The notes beneath the pieces are model-generated. The model made no database searches. It saw nothing but the letters and a program-made list of their open reading frames with translations, and was not told the DNA's origin. A stretch of DNA of 45,590 nucleotides from Robiginitomaculum sp. (GTDB lineage Bacteria; Pseudomonadota; Alphaproteobacteria; Caulobacterales; Maricaulaceae), in the NCBI GenBank assembly GCA_021776635.1, contig JAJFFN010000014.1, forward strand, positions 1 to 45,590. Direction: 5' to 3'. The number at the start of each line of letters is the position of its first letter. Position 1 is the stretch's first letter. Shown piece after piece: positions 15,291 to 22,907 of the stretch. The translations under genes were made by a program, and so were the position numbers.

Positions 15291-16292
15291 TTATCCGATA
15301 AATATTGCGGCTCTTTGTAGGGTCCAAAAAACTGCGACGGTGCCTATGAGGTAGCTGGTTGATATCCTCGGGATTTTTTGTTTTGAAACATGCTTTATTA
15401 ATAGGAGCAAAGTTAAAATCCACACGGCTAGCATAAAAGCAATTTGTCCTGCTTCCACGCCCAAATTAAAAAACAACAGTGCGACGGGAATATCAGTATG
15501 AGGTAGGCCAATATTGCGCAATGCACCTGCGAAACCAAATCCGTGTAACAGGCCAAATGTGAACGTCACGAGCCACGGGTACTCTAGTGTAAGTCCTGAA
15601 TGTCCGTTCAATCGCCGTACGGCTTCATAGGCCATAAGAACAATACTCATGGCAATTAGAAGCTCAACAAAACCTGGGTTAAGACGGACTATATCCAATG
15701 TAGCCAAGGCCAAGGTGAGACTGTGCCCTAATGTAAAGGCCGTCACCGCAAAAAATAATTTCCTGCCGCGTGTTATTAAAAGCATCACCGCCAACACGAA
15801 AAGTAAATGGTCGATGCCACCAAGAATATGATCAAACCCCAAACGAAAATATGTTGCAATGACATTATCTATTTTTCGGCTCTCGACAAATTCGAGACGG
15901 GACTTGTCAGGTGTGAGACGTGCAGTAAAGCTGTCCCCATCTAACCAAATTGTTTTTACCAACACATCGGTCAGTGTTTTTTCCAGCCCACCAATCTTAA
16001 CCGCTTGCCCTCGAAGTGATTGCGGGCAGGTGAGGGCCCAGGTTTCAATGGCAAATTTATTTTCCTGTACACGCCTTTGCCCGTCAAAAGCCGTACATGA
16101 AATTGGAAAAATTGCTTTTAAGGCCAACTGTTTTTCACCTAGAGCAGGGGTTTTCCACAAAATACGATATTCGGCATCGCCAACTTCCGTGATGGAAAGG
16201 AAAGCTGGTCGCAGTTCATGAGCCTGGGTTAGATGGGTAAATTTCGTGCTTAAGAGCAGTGATAAAACGACCAGTAAATAGCGGAAGGTCAT
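15291..16292 (-). CDS. HupE/UreJ-like membrane protein with periplasmic N-terminal domain
   Basis: A 333-residue protein: signal peptide (about 1-24), a soluble beta-rich domain of about 120 residues, then six to seven membrane helices. The membrane part has the histidine pattern of HupE/UreJ metal permeases: LGFDHILGGIDHLLFV (about 152-167), FTLGHSLTLAL and GLLHGFGFAGAL. These histidines are implicated in Ni/Co handling in the family. The predicted cleavage LTQA/HELRPAF would leave histidine as the mature N-terminus, a geometry that binds copper in CopC-like proteins; that is inference. Its ATG overlaps the parvulin gene's stop (ATGA), so it is translationally coupled. Confidence 0.8.
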   Translation of the reverse strand: MTFRYLLVVLSLLLSTKFTHLTQAHELRPAFLSITEVGDAEYRILWKTPALGEKQLALKAIFPISCTAFDGQRRVQENKFAIETWALTCPQSLRGQAVKIGGLEKTLTDVLVKTIWLDGDSFTARLTPDKSRLEFVESRKIDNVIATYFRLGFDHILGGIDHLLFVLAVMLLITRGRKLFFAVTAFTLGHSLTLALATLDIVRLNPGFVELLIAMSIVLMAYEAVRRLNGHSGLTLEYPWLVTFTFGLLHGFGFAGALRNIGLPHTDIPVALLFFNLGVEAGQIAFMLAVWILTLLLLIKHVSKQKIPRISTSYLIGTVAVFWTLQRAAIFIG

Positions 16293-17149
16293 TCTGGTTT
16301 AATTACCGTAATATTATATTTGTCGCGTAAATTCTTATAATAATTTTCGGCGGCCAGTTCTCTTTGGGAACGGGTGAAATCTACGGCGACCTGACGCTTG
16401 GCTTGTACAAAAGTAAGGGGTTTCGATTTTTGGCTCAAGCTCATATTGACGAGGTGCGTACCAAAGCCTGAATAGACAGGCCCGCTCCATCTGTGTAGTT
16501 CTTGCCTTGATATTTGCTGTGTAAATTCATTGCCAAAGGTATTGGTAACCGTGCGTTTGGCTTCTAATTTCATATGTATGGGTAACAGGGTAGAGCGGTT
16601 TAGATTTTTTGGCGGTGTGCCGGAATTAAGCGAAGACAAAGCGCTTTTAAATTGGGCATCATCCTTATCAAGCTTTTTTTGGGCAACGACAATTTGCTGG
16701 AATGAAAAAATCTGTTCGGTTTTGTAGTTGTCTTTGTGTGCCAGATAATAAGCCTTCAATTCCGCTTTCGTAGGTTCAGCCAAACTTGAGATATCCTCCT
16801 GCATAAACTCCAGTTTTTGCTGTAAACGGCGACGGACGATTGTGTCGTTTTCATCTAGACCTAGTGCCAGAGCTTCTCGGTAATATACTTCTTCTTTGAT
16901 ATGTTCTTCGATCAAGTGTTCTAACTCATCTGCGGTTGGTTCGCGTTGCCAAGTCAGGCTAAACAAATCTGCTAAATGTTGCTGTCCAGCTTGCGTGATG
17001 ACAATATTGTTTTTCTGGTTGGCACCAAATTTAGGCTCTGATCCCCATATGGCGTAGACAATATATAGCAATCCGCCAAGAACGAGAAAATGAAACAACG
17101 GATCTGTTAGAGCTTTCCTAAAGAACGTGGTTTTTTTTAACCCAGCCAT
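16289..17149 (-). CDS. Membrane-anchored parvulin-type peptidyl-prolyl isomerase
   Basis: A 286-residue protein with a basic N-terminus, one transmembrane helix (about 17-34) and a periplasmic part resembling SurA/PpiC-like foldases: a helical segment with TADELEHLIEEHIKEEVYYREALALGLDENDTIVRRRL-type residues (about 71-112), then the parvulin region with FSFQQIVVA, GPVYSGFGTHLVNM and PLTFVQAKRQVAVDF. The isomerase domain looks reduced, so it may act mainly as a chaperone. It sits between the DUF3604 lipoprotein (13 bases) and the HupE-like gene (overlapping), which suggests it folds one of them. Confidence 0.82.
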   Translation of the reverse strand: MAGLKKTTFFRKALTDPLFHFLVLGGLLYIVYAIWGSEPKFGANQKNNIVITQAGQQHLADLFSLTWQREPTADELEHLIEEHIKEEVYYREALALGLDENDTIVRRRLQQKLEFMQEDISSLAEPTKAELKAYYLAHKDNYKTEQIFSFQQIVVAQKKLDKDDAQFKSALSSLNSGTPPKNLNRSTLLPIHMKLEAKRTVTNTFGNEFTQQISRQELHRWSGPVYSGFGTHLVNMSLSQKSKPLTFVQAKRQVAVDFTRSQRELAAENYYKNLRDKYNITVIKPE

Positions 17150-17162
17150 GTTTCGCCCTTGC

Positions 17163-19082
17163 TTACTGCGGTATATACCAAATGGGAGACGTATAGGCGC
17201 GTTCTTGTGCCGTTAATTCTGCCCCGTCTGGTATCTCGGCGCCCATGCGCTTTGCGTCGAACAACGGCCAACGCGGGGTCGGGATTTCCAGCACACGGAC
17301 ATAATAGAATGCAGCCAGAGCAGGGTCGAAATCCGGGTCCGTCCAAATGGTCGTTAACTCTGCTTCTCCTATTGTGTTTTCGTAGCTTGCATCGTCAGTA
17401 TTAACCGTCGAGCTCACCACAGGAAGTTTTCCGTCTTCTCCGATTTCTCGCTCTCCTGACCATGCCGCATTATAAACTTTTTCATGCGTAGACCCGTCAG
17501 CATTTCTCCAGCCTTTAATGATCTGTATGCGCTCTAGATTGGCACCGTTCGGGTCTTTATTGGCTGCAATTATAAAATCAGGGCTTTGAGCGGTAGTGAG
17601 TTTTAAATCACCGCCCATTGGCACACCGTCTGCATAACCGTGTGCGGTTAATCCTTTGGTGTTTATGCCGTCAAGAGTATAGTCTCCCCCAAAGAACCTA
17701 ACCGCCATGCGCGGCCCGGTTGTGCCGTAAACTTCTTTGCGTTTGAGGGCATCCCAAATTTCTGCGCGGGTGTTGTCGCGTGCCCAGACACCAGCATAAC
17801 CGCCAGCCAAATATTGCCAACCATACCGAAGAGCTTTAGCGCCCCCTAAACCAATCGTGTCATTAACACGTTTCTTGCTTGGCTCATTTATCCCAAATTT
17901 GCCGAAAAAATTGTCCTCGTCGCCAGTTGCAAGTCCAGTATGGCTATCGGTAGAGCCTATCATGCCTAATTTATAAGGGTTGGTGCCAGTGCTTGCCCCT
18001 AAGTCAAGCCCGGTTTTAAGCCCTTCGCGAACATAGTCCCCTTTGAGCATTTCGGGTTTCTTGGTCGCCTGCAAACTTAGATTTCCTAAATCCCAACCGA
18101 CATCGCCAAAGCCTGAAAATTCATCATTAGGCGAAAGGTATGGGTGAGATTCGCTGTCACCTTTAAACTGGGTGACCTCAACCACAGGTTCCCACCGAGC
18201 GCGTTTTTGCGCGTAGTCTGCATCAATGTTGTCGCCCTTAAAGTCCGTTTTGGCGAACATTAGGCCATTGGATAGATTGCTATTGTGCGGAATAACCAAA
18301 ACCTGGCCACCCGTTTTCTTTTCATAGCGCGCCATCCATTTCCAAAGGTCTTCGGGGTTTTTGCTTTGGTTGGACGAAAAGGGTAAAACTTTATCGGTCC
18401 TCTTGTTCCCGTCCCTAAAAATGACATTGCGGTGTAAATTGTTACCATCTGGCAAAGAGGTATATTCAAATCCGATCAACGCCGTAAAGGTTCCGGGATT
18501 ATTAAATTCTTCGGCGGCAGCATTGTTTTTCTTCCATATAGATTTCAAAAGCGGCAAAATGGTAATGGGGTTTCGCATGGTTTTTGGCAATGTACCATTG
18601 GCATGTGAAACAATCAGTTCTTGACCAACGACCGCAGATTGCTCTGTCCCCTCATTGAGCATATCATGCCAGCGTTTTGCTTGGGGGTCTTTAATCAGCT
18701 TAGGATTACCAACATAAAGCTCGTTGATAAGACCAAGTCCCTCGGCATGATCAGCAATGACCAGAAAATCCAATGGTTGCGCCAATTGGATTTTTTGGCC
18801 AGTGTTGGATTCAACTTCGTCACCACGTGCAAATTTATAGGCATCCGCAGGGGATATACGGGCTCCGAACGAAAACGCATCGGCGGAATTCAAAGTATGT
18901 AAATGTGTGTCTCCCCAAAGAAGCAAATTTGGGTTAGCCAATGTAGACGTTTCTCCACCAACTTTACCAGATTTATGCGTTACGGCTTCATTCGCAGAGT
19001 TTGTTGTGTCTGCTTTATCTGCCTGACATCCCATCAACGCAAATGATAATGCGCCGCACAACAACCAATTTGACTTTATCAT
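17163..19082 (-). CDS. DUF3604 lipoprotein (PHP-like metal-dependent hydrolase candidate)
   Basis: A 639-residue periplasmic lipoprotein (LMGC, Cys19). Near the start it carries LLWGDTHLHT (Asp58, His60, His62) and FLVIADHAEGLG (Asp111, His112), a PHP-phosphoesterase-like metal-binding arrangement; later motifs include VIPHNSNLSNG, GSTDSHTGLA and a GPRMAVRFFGG region. The family is DUF3604; its reaction is not established. Cleavage of a phosphoester or sulphated/phenolic compound would fit a PHP fold, but this is inference. It leads the DUF3604-parvulin-HupE operon, with three direct repeats just upstream. Confidence 0.82.
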   Translation of the reverse strand: MIKSNWLLCGALSFALMGCQADKADTTNSANEAVTHKSGKVGGETSTLANPNLLLWGDTHLHTLNSADAFSFGARISPADAYKFARGDEVESNTGQKIQLAQPLDFLVIADHAEGLGLINELYVGNPKLIKDPQAKRWHDMLNEGTEQSAVVGQELIVSHANGTLPKTMRNPITILPLLKSIWKKNNAAAEEFNNPGTFTALIGFEYTSLPDGNNLHRNVIFRDGNKRTDKVLPFSSNQSKNPEDLWKWMARYEKKTGGQVLVIPHNSNLSNGLMFAKTDFKGDNIDADYAQKRARWEPVVEVTQFKGDSESHPYLSPNDEFSGFGDVGWDLGNLSLQATKKPEMLKGDYVREGLKTGLDLGASTGTNPYKLGMIGSTDSHTGLATGDEDNFFGKFGINEPSKKRVNDTIGLGGAKALRYGWQYLAGGYAGVWARDNTRAEIWDALKRKEVYGTTGPRMAVRFFGGDYTLDGINTKGLTAHGYADGVPMGGDLKLTTAQSPDFIIAANKDPNGANLERIQIIKGWRNADGSTHEKVYNAAWSGEREIGEDGKLPVVSSTVNTDDASYENTIGEAELTTIWTDPDFDPALAAFYYVRVLEIPTPRWPLFDAKRMGAEIPDGAELTAQERAYTSPIWYIPQ

Positions 19083-19095
19083 ATTTTTCCCCTTA

Positions 19096-19143
19096 TAGAT
19101 TCACATAAATGTAGATTTACATTAATGTAGATTCACATAAATT
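19096..19143. repeat. Three tandem 16-bp repeats before the DUF3604 operon
   Basis: Units at 19096-19111, 19112-19127 and 19128-19143 read TAGATTCACATAAATG, TAGATTTACATTAATG and TAGATTCACATAAATT. The centre also holds a near-palindrome, AATGTAGATTTACATT (19108-19123, one mismatch). They fill the gap between the aldehyde dehydrogenase stop and the DUF3604 start and overlap the former's last codons. Spacing of 16 bp does not match one helical turn per unit; they may be an operator. Confidence 0.8.
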
Positions 19144-20545
19144 TTTTCATCATATTCAAAACTTTTTGCGTTTTCTCGGTGTAAGGCGGGTAGAGCATTT
19201 TTCCGCCGCTAAATTTGCTTTGGAAGAAGACGCCCTTCATATGAGAGAAGGTTTTAAAGCCGTGCTCACCGTGATAAGCACCCATGCCAGAAGGCCCTAC
19301 ACCGCCAAATGGAATGTCTTCTTGGACGACATGCCAGGCAGTTTCGTTAATGCTGACGCCGCCCGATATAGTATTGTTTAAGACGTGGTCGCGCCTGGCT
19401 TTGTTTTCCCCAAACCAATACAGCGCCAATGGCCTGTCATGTTCTTGCACATATTGCATAGAATTTTCGAGCGTTTCACTGGCAACGATCGGCAATAGCG
19501 GCCCAAAGATTTCTTCTTGCATGATTTTCATATTGGGCTTGGTGTTGGTGACCACCGTTAATGGAATGCGGCGTTCCTTTGCCATAACCTGCGTGTCGTC
19601 ATCGCCTGCGGTGCGCAGGATTGCACCTTTGTTTTCAGCATCCTCTAAAAGGCCTTGCAAACGGGCATAATGACTGTCGGCAATGATTGAGGTATAGTCT
19701 GGATTGCCAGCGAATGTAGGGTAAAATTCTTCTGCTTTTGCAATCAATGCTTTAGAAAATGCATCGATTTCCTGTTTTGGCATTAACACATAATCTGGTG
19801 CAACGCATGTTTGGCCTGCATTGAGCAATTTGCCATTTGTAATACGGGATATAGCAAGTGTTTGGTTTGCACTTTCATCGATTATTACTGGCGATTTTCC
19901 GCCCAATTCTAGTGTGACAGGCGTGAGGTTTTTGGCTGCAGCACCAGCCACTATCCTCCCGACATTAGTTGAGCCTGTAAAAATCAAATGGTCAAAGGCT
20001 AGGCTTGAAAATTCTTGTGCGACTTTGACGCCGCCGACGGCAACATATACTTCATCGTTGCAGAAAATTTCGCCAAGAACAGATTTGAGTAACTCCGACA
20101 ATTTTGGTGTAAATTCGCTGGGTTTTATCATGGCGCGATTGCCTGCACCCAGAGCGCCAATCAATGGCATTATAGCTAATTGTAAAGGGTAATTCCACGG
20201 GCTTATTATACCAACCACGCCCAAGGGTTGCGGGATGATTTTATTGCTGGCTGGTTTAAATTGCATGGTCGTAGGTGCCTTGCGTGTGCGCATCCATTTT
20301 TGTGTATGTTTGAGGGCATGTTTGATGCCGCCTTGAACAATAGCCATTTCTGCAATCGTTGTTTCAACAAAGGATCGATTGCCAAAATCTTCGGAAATTG
20401 CGTGTTGAAAATTCGCTTCGTTATCGGCGATTGCCTCGCCCAATTTAATAATGTTGTTTTTCCGTTCCGCCCAAGATGAGTTCGGGCTAGCATTAAATGC
20501 AGTTCGTTGCGCAGTTAAAATTTTTCCCAGATTGGTTTTTGACAT
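19133..20545 (-). CDS. Coniferyl-aldehyde-dehydrogenase-like NAD(P)+ aldehyde dehydrogenase
   Basis: A 470-residue cytoplasmic aldehyde dehydrogenase oxidising aldehydes to acids. Visible motifs: IISPWNYPLQL (113-123), FTGSTNVGR (189-197), the general base Glu213 in TLELGGKSP, the nucleophile Cys247 in NAGQTCVAPDY and EEIFGPLLP. The short length and C-terminal GMGAYHGEHGFKTFSHMK are like coniferyl aldehyde dehydrogenases (CalB). A membrane-binding basic tail (MMKKFM) may be present. It lies upstream of the DUF3604 operon with a repeat-filled gap of 50 bases. A fragment of a second, decayed copy lies near 39.5 kb. Confidence 0.9.
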   Translation of the reverse strand: MSKTNLGKILTAQRTAFNASPNSSWAERKNNIIKLGEAIADNEANFQHAISEDFGNRSFVETTIAEMAIVQGGIKHALKHTQKWMRTRKAPTTMQFKPASNKIIPQPLGVVGIISPWNYPLQLAIMPLIGALGAGNRAMIKPSEFTPKLSELLKSVLGEIFCNDEVYVAVGGVKVAQEFSSLAFDHLIFTGSTNVGRIVAGAAAKNLTPVTLELGGKSPVIIDESANQTLAISRITNGKLLNAGQTCVAPDYVLMPKQEIDAFSKALIAKAEEFYPTFAGNPDYTSIIADSHYARLQGLLEDAENKGAILRTAGDDDTQVMAKERRIPLTVVTNTKPNMKIMQEEIFGPLLPIVASETLENSMQYVQEHDRPLALYWFGENKARRDHVLNNTISGGVSINETAWHVVQEDIPFGGVGPSGMGAYHGEHGFKTFSHMKGVFFQSKFSGGKMLYPPYTEKTQKVLNMMKKFM

Positions 20546-20851
20546 AATTATCCCCGTAATTTTTTTTCAATATATCTTTGCTAACGCCGATATGTCGATT
20601 TTTCAATCTAATTCCACTGCCCATTGTCTTTTAACCACTATGCAAAATTGTAGTCTTGTTCCAATTTGGTGTGTGACAATTATTCTACAGATGGTTCCTT
20701 TGCATCACCATTGGTAACGGCTAACCATGCTAGTCCCATAACCCTACTTGTTTGCAGATTATTAGGGGTAGACCCTAGTCTAGGCAAGGCAACTTAATAA
20801 ATATTTGCAAAATGGTTTTGCTTAATCAGCATTTTTACCTATGAACTAAAT
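20546..20851. promoter_or_regulatory. Divergent promoter region of 306 bases; candidate operator at 20769-20782
   Basis: The gap separates the leftward aldehyde dehydrogenase from the rightward TonB-dependent receptor. It contains one perfect dyad, TAGAC-CCTA-GTCTA at 20769-20782, 70 bases before the receptor start; the five-four-five layout is like that of Crp/Fnr-type sites but the half-site is different. I see no gene here; a frame through it on the rightward strand looks like a shadow. An iron- or metal-responsive operator would suit the receptor, unproven. Confidence 0.45.
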
Positions 20852-22864
20852 ATGAAATTTTTCTATTCAGTTTTTATCGTCTTTATTACTGTTTTTACGG
20901 CGGAAAAGTGTGCCGCTTTGGGCGGCGAGGTTATCGTGACTGCGTCGCGAAATGATATGCTGCCAAAAAATTATGCCGGCAGCATTTCCGTTATAGATAC
21001 ACAGCAATTAGAATTATCTGCACCCGTTCACCCGGCGGAAGTGCTCAACGAAGTCGCCGGTGTAAACATTCACAGAAATAGTGGCCAAGAACATTTAACG
21101 GCACTTCGATCACCCGTGCTCACAGGTGGTGCTGGGGCTGGATCATTTCTGTATTTAGAAGATGGCGTCCCTTTGCGCGCCGCAGGATTTGCCAATGTTA
21201 ACGGTTTGTTTGAAGGCGCGTTGGAACTTGCCGGTGGTGCGGAAGTTACCAAGGGGCCGGGGAGTGTGCTTTACGGCTCCAACGCTTTACATGGTTTGAT
21301 CAATATTTTGTCCCAAGCGCCTACTGGTGACAAGGAGGTGTTAACGGATATTTTAGGGAGCACGGATGGGTTTATCAGGTTAAAAACATCCCTAGATGGT
21401 GTCGCATTTACGGGACGATTTCGTCTATCGGCACATTTGGTTCACGATAACGGGTTTCGCGAAAATTCGGGATTTGACCAGCAAAAATTACAAATCCGCC
21501 ACGACACAAATATAGGACAATGGTCAATAAAGACACTGGCGACATTTCAAAACCTTAATCAAGAAACGGCTGGCTTTATACAAGGTGTAGATGCCTATAA
21601 AGACAAAACACAAGCCCTTGGCAATCCAAATCCAGAAGCCTTTAGAGACGGAAAATCGGCCCGCATTGCCGTGCATTTGGGCAAGGCTATTAGCAACAAA
21701 TCAAACCTTTCGTTGATACCGTATGCCCGTTGGACAGACTTCTCGTTTCGACGGCATTTTGTACCAGGAAAAGCTCTTGAAGACAGTGGACACAAAAGCA
21801 TTGGTTTTTTAGCTTCCTACGAAATCAACACTGATTTTGGTGGCTATCTGCTGGGGATGGATAGTGAATACACCAAGGGATTTTTGCATGAATTTCAACC
21901 TGGTGCAGGTGTTTTTTCTTTTATCCAAGGCGAACATTTTGACTATGAAGTTAAAGCCGTGGTTCTGTCTCCTTACGCCCAGCTTAGATATAAACTGGGT
22001 CCACACACCAATATCAAGATTGGTGCTCGTGCGGACTACACAAATTATAATTATCACAACAATATAGATAGTGGCAAGTTCGGGCGTTTTATACGTAGCT
22101 CTGACCGCCAAGATGATTTCTTTTTGGTCACGCCCAAAATTGGAATTACCCATGATTTTACGAAGAATGTTACTGCCTATGCGCGCTTTGCACGCGGGGC
22201 GAGGGCACCACAAATCACGGACGCCTATAGTCTGCAATTGGGGCAGGTTATTGGTGAAATAAAACCTGAAACTCTCGATAGTTTTGAAGTTGGGCTGAAA
22301 GGTACGCTCGCTAGTCTACACTTTGAAATCGCCGCCTTTTCCATGCACAAAGATAATTTCTTTTTTCGCAATGCCAATGGGTTTAACGTCGTGGACGGTA
22401 AAACCAACCACCGCGGTCTAGAAGTTGAATTCGCGGCACCTCTGACTAATAAATTTAGCCTGACTAGTGGTTTTACACTTGCCAATCATGTCTACGATTT
22501 TACCGATATAACAGGATCGGCCTCAAGTTCTATTCATAAAGGTGACCAAGTTGATACGGCACCCAACACTCTTGGCTTTTTGCAATTAATGGCTAAACCC
22601 AATGAGAAATTAAATGTCTCACTCAAGTGGCAACATGTGGGCGATTATTTTACGGATCCAGGCAATACCGCCAAATATTCGGGGCATAACGCATTTACCT
22701 TGCGGACAAATTACAATGTTTCGGACTGGTTTGGTCTCTACGCTCGTATAGATAATTTGTTTGACGCAGCATATGCAGATCGTGCTGATTTTGCATTTGG
22801 CAATCACAGATATTTCCCAGGCCGTCCCAGGACATTGTTCATGGGTCTGAAAATCAAAAGCTAA
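20852..22864 (+). CDS. TonB-dependent outer-membrane receptor
   Basis: A 670-residue outer-membrane receptor. A signal peptide (1-23) is followed by a TonB-box-like EVIVTASR, a plug domain with PAEVLNEVAGVNI, LYLEDGVPLR and VTKGPGSVLYGSNALHGLIN, then a 22-strand-type barrel ending YFPGRPRTLFMGLKIKS. It would import a chelated metal or small ligand using ExbBD-TonB energy from elsewhere in the genome. The ligand is not evident. The last residue is serine rather than the usual aromatic residue. It is divergent from the aldehyde dehydrogenase/DUF3604/HupE genes, and a shared role in metal uptake is possible. Confidence 0.9.
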   Translation: MKFFYSVFIVFITVFTAEKCAALGGEVIVTASRNDMLPKNYAGSISVIDTQQLELSAPVHPAEVLNEVAGVNIHRNSGQEHLTALRSPVLTGGAGAGSFLYLEDGVPLRAAGFANVNGLFEGALELAGGAEVTKGPGSVLYGSNALHGLINILSQAPTGDKEVLTDILGSTDGFIRLKTSLDGVAFTGRFRLSAHLVHDNGFRENSGFDQQKLQIRHDTNIGQWSIKTLATFQNLNQETAGFIQGVDAYKDKTQALGNPNPEAFRDGKSARIAVHLGKAISNKSNLSLIPYARWTDFSFRRHFVPGKALEDSGHKSIGFLASYEINTDFGGYLLGMDSEYTKGFLHEFQPGAGVFSFIQGEHFDYEVKAVVLSPYAQLRYKLGPHTNIKIGARADYTNYNYHNNIDSGKFGRFIRSSDRQDDFFLVTPKIGITHDFTKNVTAYARFARGARAPQITDAYSLQLGQVIGEIKPETLDSFEVGLKGTLASLHFEIAAFSMHKDNFFFRNANGFNVVDGKTNHRGLEVEFAAPLTNKFSLTSGFTLANHVYDFTDITGSASSSIHKGDQVDTAPNTLGFLQLMAKPNEKLNVSLKWQHVGDYFTDPGNTAKYSGHNAFTLRTNYNVSDWFGLYARIDNLFDAAYADRADFAFGNHRYFPGRPRTLFMGLKIKS

Positions 22865-22907
22865 TAGTTTAAACCGGAAACACACTAAACCCGGGACAGG
22901 TCTGGCC

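Noticed and set aside
20451..20717. 88-codon plus-strand frame across the aldehyde dehydrogenase start and intergenic region
   Set aside because: No ribosome site, no recognisable domain, and it overlaps the start of a certain gene.
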